NCBI RefSeq assembly: GCF_043641665.1
Contig: NC_092191.1
Location: forward strand, 3,172,001-3,236,000
Direction of reading: 5' to 3'
Source of the DNA: Enoplosus armatus
Taxonomy: Eukaryota; Chordata; Actinopteri; Centrarchiformes; Enoplosidae
Length of the DNA stretch: 64,000 bases
The stretch's first letter is position 1, and each line of letters opens with the position of its first letter. Shown piece after piece: positions 1 through 12,116 of this stretch. The notes under the pieces were generated by a model. The model saw only the letters and a program-made list of their open reading frames with translations, had not been told where the DNA came from and did not search any database. The position numbers were made by a program, and so were the translations under genes.

Positions 1-132
1 GCTGATTTAACATCAGAGTAAAGCAAGCTGGCATGTGGCTTATTGCTTCTTTTATTGCTTTTATAAAGTAGTCTTAACATCAGTGTAATAAAAAGCACTG
101 CAGTATTATAAATTATAAAGTTAGTGTCTGCA

Positions 133-176
133 ATATATGTATATATATGTATATATATATATATATATATGTATAT
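133..176. repeat. (AT)n / (TG)n microsatellite
   Basis: An almost uninterrupted AT alternation with three TG steps. Confidence 0.9.
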
Positions 177-639
177 CTGTCAGTTTTGCTATTTGTGATT
201 AATATAACAGCAGTGATGGACAGAGGTGAGGAGCCGCAGCGTGATGTGAAAGTACCGAATGCATGAAATATGAGAGAAATATGTTTCCCCCGACATGAAA
301 AGCGTACATGAAGCAGACGGCAGTACATACAGTCAGAGGTCTGACAGTGAAATTGCAAAGTGCAAAGTCAGAGTGTGGAGGCTGAGCTGGTGGATCAAAG
401 TGTGTATTTACCTTCAACTCCAGTGACCTGACTTAAATCCCAACGCACGCCAGGAAGGTTTCCACTGTCAGGGAAGTTTTCATTTTAAATCAAAGGTTAA
501 ACTCCATCAAGTCAGACTCTTCCTCCTCCTCAACCGAGGATTTAGCTGTCGATGTTTGACTCGCTGGAAATTAATAAATAAATCAGCCGAACTTGTCGCA
601 AACACATGAAAATAGTGTGTCCGGTTCTTATGGTTGACC

Positions 640-860
640 TCTATTGATTGAATGTTCGCATGATTTGAGAGCTGACAGACAATTAATCAGCAACTATTTG
701 ATGAAGAATTAATCCTCTGAGTCATTTATTTCCTATTTTCTATCATTGTTCATTGAATATCTTCGGGTTTTGGTCTGTTAGTCGAACAAAACAAGCAATT
801 TGAAGACGCCGTCTTGGGTTTTTTGTGACGAGCATTTATCACTATTTTCTGACGTTGAAA
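640..860 (+). repeat. Dispersed repeat family R1, degenerate copy
   Basis: R1 is a hAT-like non-autonomous repeat that I recognise from spiny-rayed fish. Its hallmarks are an end reading ATTAGTTGCAGCCCT, ATTAATCGAT-rich flanks and an internal block like GGTCTGTTAGTCGAACAAAACAAG. This copy keeps the AATTAATCAGCAACTA part and the internal GTC(G)GACAAAACA block but has lost its CAGCCCT end. Confidence 0.55.
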
Positions 861-1174
861 TGAAAATGACGACAGCTGAAGCTCTACAAGACTTACGTCC
901 GAGTTCACTTCTTTAAAAAACCCTGGGAAGTCAGCATGACCTGCGATAACAATCGTGGTGGAACATAAAAAGAAAAGAAAGGCCTAGCACTACTGTGGTC
1001 GACAGATTATCTAAAGAAAGAGATGTCACAGGACTGGCTGCACTGACAAATGATCTCTGGGAACTGCAAAAATAGCAAAGAACCAGAGTTGTTGCAGAAA
1101 ATACTGTGATAAAGAAAAGACAGAAACCTGAATTTCTGGATTTAATGTAAAACCCCCCAAAAATTTCATCAAGT

Positions 1175-1310
1175 CCATGAAAACTGTGCAATCTCCATCG
1201 GCTGGTGAAGATCATATGATACGATCGAAATCCACAAAGCAGCTACTAAATGGACATTGTGGTGAGACTATTGTGTCAAACAAAGCTGATGGTGTTGTTA
1301 TTGTTCAGCA
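1175..1310 (+). repeat. Dispersed repeat family R3
   Basis: The R3 core is GAAGATCATRTGATAYRATCGAAA, then an (A)CAGCTRCTAAATGG block, then GTGGTGAGA. Here it reads GGTGAAGATCATATGATACG with AGCAGCTACTAAATGGACAT. The reverse form occurs three times near 39.7-40.9 kb. The family name is unknown to me. Confidence 0.55.
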
Positions 1311-2798
1311 TCACTACATGAACTCATTTCAGACACACATGGACGAAGGAAGAAATAAAATGCACAGGACCTGCTTAACTCTCCAAAGTAAAAAGGAACT
1401 TGATATTATTTGTCAGTAAGTTTCAGTCCTAAAATCTTATTTTCCAGCCAGAAAAATCTACCAGTGAGGTGAGAAACAAGGGAAACTGACATCGGCTCAC
1501 CTCATTGACAGAACTTTGAATTGTTTCTTTAAAGAATGAGGCTGGAGATATTAACTATTACTACTACTATTAAAAACTCATCAATGAGCCGCACTGTTGC
1601 ACTGGGTGACATGTTCCTTCATTACCATGAAAACACACACTGTAGTTTATTTTGACTCAACCCCACACACACCGTCCTGCTGCCCCAAATACTCACTAGA
1701 GCACCAAATGTGGATTAATCCACCACTGAAAATAGTCCCCAATGAAAGCACTATTTCCTCCTGTTTGAGTAACACTTACTAAAAACTACAGCGACCAGCT
1801 GTTTTGGGAAATTAGAGTGTTTTTATGGAATTATATATTTGTGAGCTGAAGATTTGCATCATCAGCAGGAACCAATGAGCTTGAGGTAGAGAAGTCAGGA
1901 TTTTAGAATGATATTTGTTTTAAAGTATTTAGAAATGGATGAGCACATTGTTGGTTTTAGTCCTTCAGTAGGATTTGTTGACAAGTAACAGCAGCCTCAT
2001 CCTTAAAAAGTAATACCTAATGAAGGCTCAATATGAGACTATTGTTATAGTTTAGTTTAAACACTCAAACCATAAAACAGTCAACAGTAGAAATGCCCAC
2101 CTTGCACTCCATTTTCTTTGCAGAGATCATACTGTTGTAAGAAACTGGTACAGAACTAAAATTAAATAAAGTTAGCTCAGTTTTAGCTCCGAATGTTAGC
2201 AATATTTTTACTGGGTAGCTCAGTAAGCTTAAGAGAAGCTGTGTAGCCTACTTGTCTTTTCTATCAATAGCCCCTTTTATACAGCCGTTATTATTTTATA
2301 AGGCCGTTATTTTGCCAAGTGTTGTTGTCGATGTCTGTGTGAAATATGGGAGCCTGCAGGACGGGACAGCTCTCAGCAGACAGCAGCTAACTCGAAGAAG
2401 TAGTAGAAATCAGCAGCTAACCTACAGCAACCAAAAATGTCTGCAGATTGGTGAGACAACGAGGTCCGGGAGGTTCGTACCCTCCGAGCAGAGGACACCG
2501 CTGTTTGGTTCACTGTAAAAAAAATCAGGTGGCGTAATGACGGTTCCTCTTTAAGGCAGTTCTGCAGGGTCTCTGTTTAAAAGGGGAACTTCTAAACCTG
2601 AGTCTGGACTGCTGTGTTTATTTCTGGTCAAAACTGACCTCATGGTGAAACTGGCAGGAAGGGAAAAAAAAAGATTTATCTGGTACTTTGCACGATTCAG
2701 CCAATCAGAGCTGCTAACCATCGTATCAGAGAGAGTTAATGGCACACGGAAGATGGAAGTACAGAGTACTACGAGGCATGAAGAGGACATTACATTAT

Positions 2799-2935
2799 GA
2801 GGAAGAGGAGGAGGAGGAGAGCGGTGTGACAAGGAGGAGAAGGAGCTGTAGGAAGAAGAAAATGGTGAAATATGAAAGGAGGAAACAGAGAGCGGAGGAG
2901 GAGGAGGAGGAGGAGGAAGAAGAGGAGACGGAGCG
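2799..2935. repeat. Purine-rich (AGG)n region
   Basis: Two (GAG/AGG)n clusters at about 2800-2820 and 2893-2930 in a strongly purine-biased strand. Open frames rich in Glu on plus and Ser or Leu on minus come from this composition. Confidence 0.85.
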
Positions 2936-3025
2936 TGAGATGTTCTGCTGTCTCCACCAGCAGATGCTGAGGGGTCCAACAGCACACACAGCAAAACTCT
3001 CCCAGTCCACTGCCAGATAAATAGC

Positions 3026-3028
<3 letters not shown>

Positions 3029-3073
<45 letters not shown>

Positions 3074-3122
3074 CACACACACACACGCACACACACACAC
3101 GCACACACACACACACACACAC
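3029..3122. repeat. (AC)n microsatellite, 94 bp
   Basis: Long CA tract broken only by three GC steps. Confidence 0.95.
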
Positions 3123-3280
3123 TCGAAACTAAATAAATAGCTTTATACTCAGCAACAGCCAAAGTGGGTCAGACATCAAAGTAGCCACTCGAAAAGCTGC
3201 TGGAGCTGTCGACACACACAAACACACACGGGCACGCACACACTTGCTTACTCCAAATTGCTACTTGAACTGTCTACACA

Positions 3281-3434
3281 CTCTCACACACACACACACA
3301 CACACATTTAGAGACACACACTTGTGCTTACTCCAAATTGCCACACTCTTCTCCTCTCTTTCCACTCACTCTTCTTCTTCTTCTTCTTCTTCTTCGTCTC
3401 TCTCTTCACACACACACACACACACACACACACA
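3281..3434. repeat. Compound microsatellite: (CA)n, (CTT)n, (CA)n
   Basis: (CA)n at about 3284-3306, (CTT)n at about 3370-3395 and (CA)n at 3406-3434. AC-rich tracts resume at about 3546-3561. Confidence 0.9.
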
Positions 3435-3699
3435 TGCTCCTGCGTCTTATAAATTGCAGCGAGCGGGTGCCATGGCTGACCAAATAACAGCAATCAGGAA
3501 GTCTGAGTGCTGACGGACAAAGGCTGCCGGCCACTTTAGATAGATACACACACACACACACCTTCAGCGGTTAGGATAGTGTCCATTTTCGGAGAATGGA
3601 CCAATAGGAGGTCAAATGATGGGACGTACAGTATCAACCCGCGCTCTGATACTCGACCTTAAATCAAATGACTGTATAATGTCGTCGAGAGAATCTGCA

Positions 3700-4110
3700 T
3701 CTCTGTTGAATGTTTTAGCCTCTTTCAGCTCTTTGTTTGTGCTTTAAGGCACATTCCCCGTACAGTTCGGCCTCAGCGCTCTCATCAACCTCGTTTCCAG
3801 CAGCCACTTTCTTCAAACAAGCTCAAATAAACAGACTATACGCTGCCCGCTCAGCACCAAACGGCAAACAGACTCAGTTAGAGACGAGCTGGTGAAGGAC
3901 GTGGAACATCCAGCAGCTGAAGAGCCAGATAGTTTCATCAGGAGTTGGTGGAGACCAGAAATACGACTCCAATGGGATACTCTCTGTCTGCCGGGTGTGT
4001 AAACAAACAACCAACATAACAAAGCGATAACATGTCAGTTTGTCTTTCAGGATTGTGATTAAGTTTAAGCCCCCAATTGGCCAAAAATTGATTAATGCAG
4101 CTTTAAGTAA
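3700..4110. repeat. Dispersed repeat family R2
   Basis: The shared blocks of R2 are CTCTTTGTTTGTGCTTTAAG, CTCACCGCTCTCA-like sequence, GCAGCTGAAGAGCCAGATA, and GTGTGTAAACAA. This copy carries all of them in order, including GAACATCCAGCAGCTGAAGA. Three copies occur in the window. Overlapping open frames on the minus strand are not genes. Confidence 0.55.
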
Positions 4111-4154
4111 CATTTTGGAGCAAATTGAATATGTAAAGGTACTTTTACTGCAGC

Positions 4155-4275
4155 AAATTGTTCACTGAGGTAGCAACTAACAATTACTTTTTTTTACAAT
4201 TCTTTTGCAACTATTGCGGAAAAATACCCGGCACGAGGTGACATCTTCAGATTACTTGTTTTGTTCAACCAACCG
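4155..4275 (-). repeat. Dispersed repeat family R1, fragment
   Basis: It contains AACTAACAATTAC and the block GTGACATCTTCAGATTACTTG followed by TTTTGTTCAACCAACCGTGC, closely matching the copy at 62100-62365. The orientation is opposite to the copy at 640-860. It directly follows an R2 copy. Confidence 0.5.
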
Positions 4276-5603
4276 TGCATTCAGGTGCATTAACACCACC
4301 TAATTCAAGCTGCCACTTCAACATAAAAATCACGCCGGCACACTAGATAATGCTCCCATGAACATTTATAAGGATTTACCACAGCACCACCACAGATTCA
4401 GAGACCCACCTTAGAAGTACCTGTCCAAGGGGGTCACCTGTCACAGACTGGTGAACCAAAAAGAAAGAGAAATATATAAAATAAGGAATCCTGTAAATAT
4501 AATTCATAACAGAATCATCAGGTAAATTAACCATCATACTGTGAGGAGGGAAATATACTCAGCATGTCAGTAAAACATACAATGAATAGTAAAAATGCAC
4601 AATAAAGTCCCCAGAAAATACAGTATATACAGTTCCTTAACACACTCAAAAAGACACTCTTATCAGTCGGGTCTATTAAAGTTTGGCTGTGAGTCTATTA
4701 CCTCACCATGATTTCAGACTTTGCTTTTGATTCTCAAAACCAGGGAAGGGAAGAAATAGAAAGCCCCACTAACGTGCTTCAGATAACTACAAAGCTCAAT
4801 TAAAAACATGGCAAACACTCCACATTAATACATAAAATCATAATGTACCTCTGGTTCAGTGTGCAGCTCTAACCAGAGTCACAAACATAAACAGCAACTT
4901 ATCCTTAAATAACCTCCTGTAGTTACTCCTCCTTCTGCACACTTGAGAAGTTTTTATTGAAGTCAAACTTCTCTTTGAGTGCATCTACAGTACGTTTCTG
5001 AATTTAGCTCTCTTGCAAGCGCAGGCATCCCATAACACAAACAGGGAGTGATTTATTGAAGCAGACAGCGAGTGTTTTCATTGTCAGGAGGTCGGTAATG
5101 GGAGCCAATTGAAGAGTGAAAGAAACATTGTGTTGCTTTGAGTGTAGGAACTACAGCGAGGAGCGCTGTGGGAATGTGCTGTTCTTTTCTGTCACCCTCC
5201 TCAAACTGCACGGCTTCCACTGCAGAGCCCAGCACACCTCCACAGGATCTGGACTCAGTCTTAACTCCCATACAACTGGCTGACAGCCTCACGCTCTCGC
5301 TGTTAATTGTGCTATGCAAAAAGGATATGAATTTAATCTTTTCTCTTTAGTCTGATTGTCAGTGGGATGTTGGTGCTCTGCGTGGGCAGATATGTAGGTG
5401 GGTTAAGCAATAAATAATACAAATACAATTGAATGTTATGTTTGCAAATAAAACATTTTCCAAAAATGTGCACCATCAATACTTCTTTTCTTACTGGAAA
5501 CTTTTGGAAGGTATTTAGAAAGTCTGTCCACAATCAGTACGACCTCTGACCTTTGATTTTATTGTTTGCAGTACTGAAGATATTTATTTATTCATGTTAA
5601 AGG

Positions 5604-6183
5604 TAGGGATGGGTACCGAAACCTGGTATTAAATGAGCCCTGGGGCTAAATTATCAAAGACTCTAGTATTGATACGCTTACTGGTTCTGCTCTCGGTGTT
5701 GAAGAAATTAAGAAAATAGATTCTATTTAGGCTACATATATAGTTATCTTGCATCTTTCATCTCAACAACTTCGTTTCTAATTTGCAATAACATCAAGAC
5801 TTTCGTCTACGATGCATTTCCACTATCACACAGAGGCCGTGCTGTTAGCAACAATGGCGGCGAGAATTAACTGCTCAAAAGCCTGGTAATACTTCACTGG
5901 AGTCGATGCTGATGATAAAGTCTTTTGCATGTGAGGGCAGAAACACGAGCAATCTTTGGAAATGGACCGCCTCAGGTATGTTATGTATGCTAGCAGCCTA
6001 CAGCCCACACGGAGTTAACTAAATTATACAAACATGGGTTAATGATTAAAAGTAACCATTAGCCAGCCGATCGTTTAGCTATAAATATGAGTGCGTTCAT
6101 AACAAAAAGAATCGTTAAAGTCCCGGATCGATAAGCAGTATCAGTAAGAGTAGTAATACTGTTCAAATCTTAACACATCCCTA
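5604..6183. mobile_element. Decayed hAT-family DNA transposon with BED-finger remnant
   Basis: The element starts TAGGGATGGGTACC and ends with the inverse ACACATCCCTA, giving imperfect terminal inverted repeats. It is flanked by an imperfect 8-bp duplication, GTTAAAGG (5596-5603) and GTTAAACT (6184-6191), the hAT duplication length. Inside, the plus strand near 5873-5965 reads S-K-A-W-stop-Y-F-T-x-V-D-A-D-D-K-V-F-C, the pattern of a BED zinc finger at the start of hAT transposases, but with stops. At 580 bp it lacks room for a full transposase. It is an internally deleted, dead copy. Confidence 0.7.
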
Positions 6184-6191
6184 GTTAAACT

Positions 6192-9100
6192 CTGGTTTGT
6201 GTGATCAGTAGTTTATTCTCCTGCTGGATGTGTGGCCTCGGGATTATTGCCCCCTACCTCAGGCTGCATGCTCACTTCTTATCAGAAGCCGCTTCATTTT
6301 CCTTCACCCTGACCGCCCTGGAAAGAATCACCTGAGCCGTAAGCAGAAGCTCCCACAATTCACCTTACAGTGGCCCACGGGGCACAGGAGTCGCACTCAG
6401 GCGTGAACACACTGTACGACAACTCAATGAATAAAATGCATAAAATGGCTGCAGTAATGACTCGGGTGAGGCGGCTGCTCCACTCGACTAGCTGTAGAGT
6501 TTCATTATTGCGAGGAGAAGAAGATTTTCCAAAACAGGTAAACTGCAAAAGCTGCAACATTTCGAGGGTTTTGTTCATTCCTTCATGTTGCGCCTCTGAC
6601 CACACCCAGCAGTGACGTCAGGGCGTACTGGACACACCCTGAGAGCATTTCTGCAGCAAGGTGAGAAGTTCAGCGAAAAGAAGACCTTCAGCTGGTGTCG
6701 ACGTAGAGCTTTTGACAACTACAAGTAGAGCGATGGAGCAACATTTTGATGAGGATGGTCCCACGAAGACGAAGACGCACAAGCACCGAAGATGTCATGC
6801 TATTGAATGACAGCTGGTGGTGAAGAAGAAGACTATTAGCTGGCAAACAGTGATGTAAACAATGCAGGATTTAAAATACATTAATGCAAATGGTTGCTGC
6901 TCAATGATGAGTTCTGGTGACAAACACTGAATGTAAAAAACTTTATGTGTTTAAGAAAACTCAACAGGTTACAAACTGTGTACAGGGAGTGGAAACAATA
7001 TCAAGACTATCTGTGGACAAAAGCTGTGAAAAGAATACCACCTTTATTTAATTAGATTTCTGTAGTATTTAAGGACAGACATGCATGCATCAGTTATAAA
7101 CACTGAAGTCAAAAGTTCATCAGATGGCGAGTGACAGAAGACAACATATACACTTACTGAAGCACCATTTACTATCCTTTGATTGAAGAGACACGTACGT
7201 ATTTCATAATTTACAAATAAAAATAAATAAAACTTTAAAAAAGTGTCAACGTCTAGAAAGAGACAGCTCATTGATGCACAAACATAAAATCTGACCTGGA
7301 GGTGCCTTTAATGCAAAGGGCTGTTTATTACATTCATCTGTAGCACCAGTGTACAACATCATCATCATCACTTCTCAAAACTTTTTAAAACACTATTTTA
7401 TTTCCAACATGTCTCATCTTTATCTTACATTATTGGTTAGGTATTTTATTCCATTTTATTCTTGTATTATTTTCAAATCGTCTACCTAAAGCACTGTATC
7501 TTTGTTTTTTAAAAGAGTGCTGTATAAATAGAGTACATTTTTATTATTATTACTCCTCTTTTAATCTATAAAGGCTTCCAAACTAGTCCTTTGTATATAT
7601 TTCAACACAGCCTGTTAGAATATAACAAACCCGTTGCTACAACAGCACACACGGCCTTGTGAGTAAGAGTACATCTGAGTCATCATCACCTCTGTGACAC
7701 AGTCTCAACCAAAACTGAACATTACAGGCTTGTAGTATTAGCATTTGCTGCACAGCTGTTGTATTGTTGTATTAAACATCAGGCTGAACGGGTATTCATG
7801 TTATTGTGTCCACCCCCTGTGGCAGTGCTCCCCTGCTGTTCTGTGCTATTGAGGCAGTAATTGCACTTTGCTTTACACTGTGTGCACAACCTTATATTAC
7901 CCCAGCGTTTGCTCACTGTGGCATTTTACAGCCTCAGGAATTATGTATAATGCTGTGCAACTCTTGTAACTTACTCGAGAAGTTTATGCTTTCATCAGCG
8001 CGATTCAGAACTGGACACTCGCTCGCTCACTATTACAGTGTGAAATCCCCATACACTCATATAGATCCCTGCTTTAGTATGCCGCACGCCCTGCCAAAAT
8101 AATTACTGAGCGAATATATGATTTATCTCAATTATTTATATATAATTCTATTTATAGTTAATCGTCAATCATATCCTATAGCTTCTGTTTCCACTGTGAA
8201 ATGTGATTTAGCACATTCGCATTGTCCTCCACACAAATTCCTGTAATTTTACAATGAATTCAGACAAATTTCCTCCAAACAAATCCGATGACTCCTCTCT
8301 CGCTGCTCCATCTGTCTCCTCTCCTCTCTGCGTCTGTGACTCCTCCTCTCCTCCTCTATTTTCTCTATCATCGCCGTCTGTTGTGTCTTGTAACCGCTTG
8401 AACCCTGACCGACATTGTCCTAGTGTTGTCATGACGACAATATGGAGAAGTTTAAGTGTTGCTAATTGTTTCACAGATATGTTTTTCTTTTTCCGTTGCC
8501 GTTGTGCGTCTCCTCTCTGCCGGCTGAGCTGCAGCGGCTCTGCATCTTTAACCCGGACTTCTCCCTCGCTCATGTTCTCACACTGATGTTGCACTTGTGC
8601 TGACAGAAATCAATGCCTAATGAGCCATGAAATTATTTTATTCCTTTTCTGGCATCTTATAATTTTCTTTTGCGACTTGTGTCTTTACTGTTTTTTTTTT
8701 TTTTTCTGAGTCCATGTTTTTTTAAGAAAGCTATTTACAGGCATTGTTGTAATTACTGCAGTTTATCAGAGACTGAATCGCTGCATTGTTCAGAACTCGA
8801 CTTCATGTGTTTGGATACGGTGTCCATCGCTTTGAGTAAATGGCTGTAATGTAAATGTAGTAAATGAAGGTGACATTCGGCGGTGTGATGTTCTTTCTGT
8901 CACATATACTCAGGTTCATCTATAAATACCTGCAATATTTGGGAATGTATCTTTTTGAGAATACAGTTTAGCGTTTGGGGCTCAAAGCTTTCATTTTATA
9001 GTAAGCTACCCATTTAATGTAAACATTTCACACATGTTGTGTGTTTTACATTTTGTTTTCTAGCTCCATGTATGATATTGGAGATTGTCATACAGTAAAT

Positions 9101-9589
9101 TGATGTTTGGTATTCATACCTTCCTATTTCACGTGGGGAATGTGATTGGATGCAGACTTAAAGATCCCATATCGAAAGTATCAAAACCCTCAGTCCACGG
9201 GGAAATGCACACAGCCCGTATTCAATGAGTTTGGCCTTTAAACGAGCCGTCAGGACTTCCGTAAGGTTGTGATGTCACAACCATACAGTCGCCGCACTCA
9301 GCCACGCCCCCAGCAGGTCATCTGCTCCAATCACAGCACGCCCACCAAGTACAGGGACGCTGGACCGCTCTGCTCAGGACTACTCTTCAAGCTTTTGGTT
9401 TGTTTCAGGCAGACGGTGAACTGAGGGGCTGCATAAAGGACCAGGAGAAGATAAATAAGGACTGTTTTGGACTGTGAACTTGACTTCATGATATTGCAAA
9501 ATAGCTCTGCCTTCAACCTGAGCAGAAGTCTAATGAGTTGAAACATGTGTGGGTGTGACAGGCCTTTGAAATATGGAACCAAAACAAGC
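6192..9589. other. Intergenic
   Basis: A perfect CRE (TGACGTCA, 6613-6620) lies in a GC-richer block (6360-6700). A LINE tail is at 7485. Overlapping 110- and 128-codon frames on both strands at 8208-8594 are unrecognised and probably chance. A second GC-richer block (9160-9480, GTTGTGATGTCACAACC) resembles repeat DNA. Confidence 0.5.
7485..7555 (+). mobile_element. LINE-type 3' tail
   Basis: AAAGCACTGTATC, then GAGTGCTGTATAAATAGAGT, ending in TTTTTATTATTATTA is the usual 3' end of fish non-LTR retroposons (GTGCTATATAAATAAAG-ATTn). No reverse transcriptase sequence is attached. Confidence 0.55.
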
Positions 9590-9860
9590 TTTAAGCTCTC
9601 AACAACAATACCAACTCTCTCTTGCAAAGACGAATTCATTAGATGATCAACAGAAAATAAATCTGCAACTATGATTAATGTTTCAAGCAAACATCACCTA
9701 CTTCCTGCTGCCAATTTGTGACGATTTGCAGCTGTTCTTTGTCTTATGTGACAGTGAACTCACCATCTTTGGCTTCTGGACTGTTGGTTAGTTAAAACAG
9801 GCAGTTTGAAAGCAGCTGATTAATCGATAACATACATCATTAGTTGCAGCCCAAGTGGAA
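9590..9860 (+). repeat. Dispersed repeat family R1
   Basis: The copy ends CATCATTAGTTGCAGCCC at about 9857. Its interior keeps GACGATTTGCAGCTGTTCTT and GGACTGTTGGTTAGTTAAAAC. An open frame on the minus strand (9331-9690) runs partly through it and is not a gene. Confidence 0.6.
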
Positions 9861-11040
9861 ACAGACAAAGATGTTGTAATGTAAACAGCTAAGACTACAA
9901 AGCTAAGCAAAGATAAGCATGTAGATATATAAACAGCTGTACAAAACAGCTGCAATCACGGCTGACTTACTGCAATCTCGATGTCATTAGCATCCTGTTG
10001 CGAGTGCTGCTTTAAATGTGGCTTCAATCTGGTCAAAATCTGATTTTGTTTCAGTTAAGACTAAATGAACCCAATTTGAGTTCCCTGTCCAAAACAAATG
10101 CTCAACAATGACTCAGGGAGAAATCTATCAAAGAACAGCCAGGGGTGTAAACTCCTCCACTGGCAGTCGCCTTCAACACAGTACAAAGTACAGCGCAGCC
10201 ACAAGTTGTGTTCTGAGTAAGTCTGACTTTTGTTGACACAGAAAAACAACAAGTACAAAACTTCTACTGTGGAAGTTTGTCAAAAGTATTCTGGAAAATG
10301 AAAAGTAGGAGAAGTAGAAGAGGCAAGTGGAGGGAAAAATGACTTTTTTGATGTCTGGTTTCGACTATATCGAGTGATATTAATGTCAATGTGCAGTAAA
10401 AAAACGAACATTTAAAAGGTAAATACAGAATGACAGTGGATTTACAGCGAGTGAGATCTGGCTCTTTGCTTACAATCGTCTACTGTCAACAATACAGTAA
10501 AAGGACAGAAAATGATAAGGTTGTAATGCCGCGTGAATGACGAATAAGCTGACAGATAGAAGGAGTTATCCACTCTTTGTATGTGCTTGCATTTGACGAG
10601 TGAATCTCTAACACAAAAATGAACCAGACCCAGAATGGCAGCACATCAGATTTTCTGCCTCGCATTGCACCAAACCAGTGCTCTTTCCATGGCAACCGTA
10701 TCAGTGGCTGTTTGGCAGCCGCTCGCAGTGTACCAACCAAATGACAAATCAACGATGTTGATTCCATCACACTTCCACCGAGATGCTGAGATGCCTTTCA
10801 TTCCTGTCTTCTGTGTGTGTTTGTGTGTGTGTCTGTCCACTAAGATATGTCTACCGCGGATCAAGATAGAGCCGTGCAACGAAAACCAGAATGCTAAGTG
10901 GGCCTGTGGGATAAAAAAAATAAAATAAAATAAGCATGTAGGTTTTATTTCAGCTTAAACAGGAAGGACACAGTCTGGATCACACAGACTAAATGCGTCT
11001 CTGTTGCTCCATGTTATCATCACAATAGAAACTATAGAAA
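9861..11040. other. Intergenic, nothing recognised except an X-box-like site
   Basis: TTTCCATGGCAACC at 10684-10697 resembles an RFX X-box. Open frames of 65-97 codons show no known domain. Confidence 0.5.
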
Positions 11041-11160
11041 CAGCGGTGGAAGAAGAATTCACATCCTTCACTGAAGTAAAAACAATATAACAGTGTAAAA
11101 ATACTCCACTACAAGTTAAAGTCTTGTAATAAAATCGGCAAAAGGCACTTAAAGCGGCTA
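11041..11160. repeat. Dispersed repeat family R4
   Basis: GGTGGAAGAAGAATTCACATCC, with TTCACTGAAGTAAAAACAAT and AATACTCCACTACAAGTTAA, is a fragment of a repeat very common in spiny-rayed fish genomes (known to me from general experience, family not named). A second copy lies at 61829-62005. Confidence 0.6.
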
Positions 11161-11224
11161 TAATTTATATTTTTATAGCAATGTATCAACTGACAATGTG
11201 AAAGGGGTCAAATCTACTGAGGTT

Positions 11225-11545
11225 TATCAGCTGAATCTGCAGCTCCACTCGGCTTTATGGATCTTTGTAGTGAGTTATGTACTGTTCTGGTTCACTCTCA
11301 CCGCTCTCATGGTGTCGTTTTCAGCTGCAGTAGACACAGTTAGCAACTAGCTGGTGAACATAATGGAGCATTTAGCAGCTGAAGAGCCAAATATTTCCAG
11401 TTAGACCTAAAAGAGAGTGAATGCTGGACTTACATTCATCAGGTAGACACAAACATGGCTCCAAATGTTGCTCCGTAACTGCACGATGTGTAAATAAGCA
11501 GCTGTTTGCTAACAAGTTCACCATATAAATATAAATATTTTGCAG
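11225..11545. repeat. Dispersed repeat family R2
   Basis: It contains CACTCTCACCGCTCTCATGG, GCATTTAGCAGCTGAAGAGC, and GTGTAAATAAGCAGCTG in the same order as the copy at 3700-4110. It lies between R4 and R1 copies, so this 1-kb block is a nest of old repeats. Confidence 0.55.
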
Positions 11546-11739
11546 GTTTAAAGTATAAAAAGTAAAAGCACTCATTGTGCAGAAAAATGAGCCAAAAAGT
11601 ACAATATTTTCCTCAAAATTGTAGTTAAGTGTAAAGAAACATAAAACAAATTCAAAATTGTAAAGTATTTGTTACATTCTTCCACTTATAAGAGAAAAGC
11701 GAGCAGATATGATGAACAAACGTTAATTATTATTCTTTC

Positions 11740-12048
11740 AGCAAGACAAACATTAATAAAATAAACGGTTTTGTGAGAAACTTAATCACCAATGACATAG
11801 CAAAATAGTTTCTGGTTCCAGCTTCTCATTTGTGAGGATTTGCTGCTTTTCTCTGATTTATATCTCTGTGAGTTGAATCTCTTTGAGTTTCGGACTGTTG
11901 GTCGGACAAAAAGGCCTTTTGAAGACTTCACCTTGAGCTCAGGGAACTTGTGATGGCATGTTTGACTATTTTCTGGCATTTATTGACTCAATTATTTAAA
12001 AAAACAGATTCATGGATACTGAAAAGAACCATTAGTTGCAGCCCTAAT
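11740..12048 (+). repeat. Dispersed repeat family R1, near full length
   Basis: It ends CCATTAGTTGCAGCCCT. The interior has TGAGGATTTGCTGCTTTTCT and CGGACTGTTGGTCGGACAAA, very like the copy at 15717-16000. It is one of the better-preserved copies, followed directly by an AT palindrome. Confidence 0.65.
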
Positions 12049-12055
12049 CCTAAAT

Positions 12056-12116
12056 ATATATAGATATATAGATATATTATACACATATCTATATCTATAT
12101 ATATCTATATATAGAT
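12056..12116. repeat. AT-rich palindrome
   Basis: TATATAGATATATAGATATA is mirrored by TATATCTATATATATCTATA-type sequence after a short ATTATACACA centre, giving a self-complementary block of about 60 bp directly after an R1 copy. Confidence 0.7.

Larger units (their letters stand above)
1..5595. other. Intergenic: old repeats and microsatellites
   Basis: No gene found. It holds an AT microsatellite, R1, R3 and R2 copies, the AGG and CA clusters at 2.8-3.6 kb, and at about 2300-2590 a GC-richer patch (GGTCCGGGAGGTTCGTACCC) that also looks like a dispersed repeat. From 4276 to 5595 I recognise nothing. Confidence 0.6.

Noticed and set aside
2551..3162. 203-codon minus-strand frame, the longest in the window
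   Set aside because: It is mostly translation of a CA microsatellite (Cys-Val runs) and an AGG tract (Pro/Ser runs); there is no domain and no splice context.
8208..8594. 128-codon minus and 110-codon plus frames overlapping each other
   Set aside because: A mutual shadow in a sequence with few stops; neither resembles a known protein.
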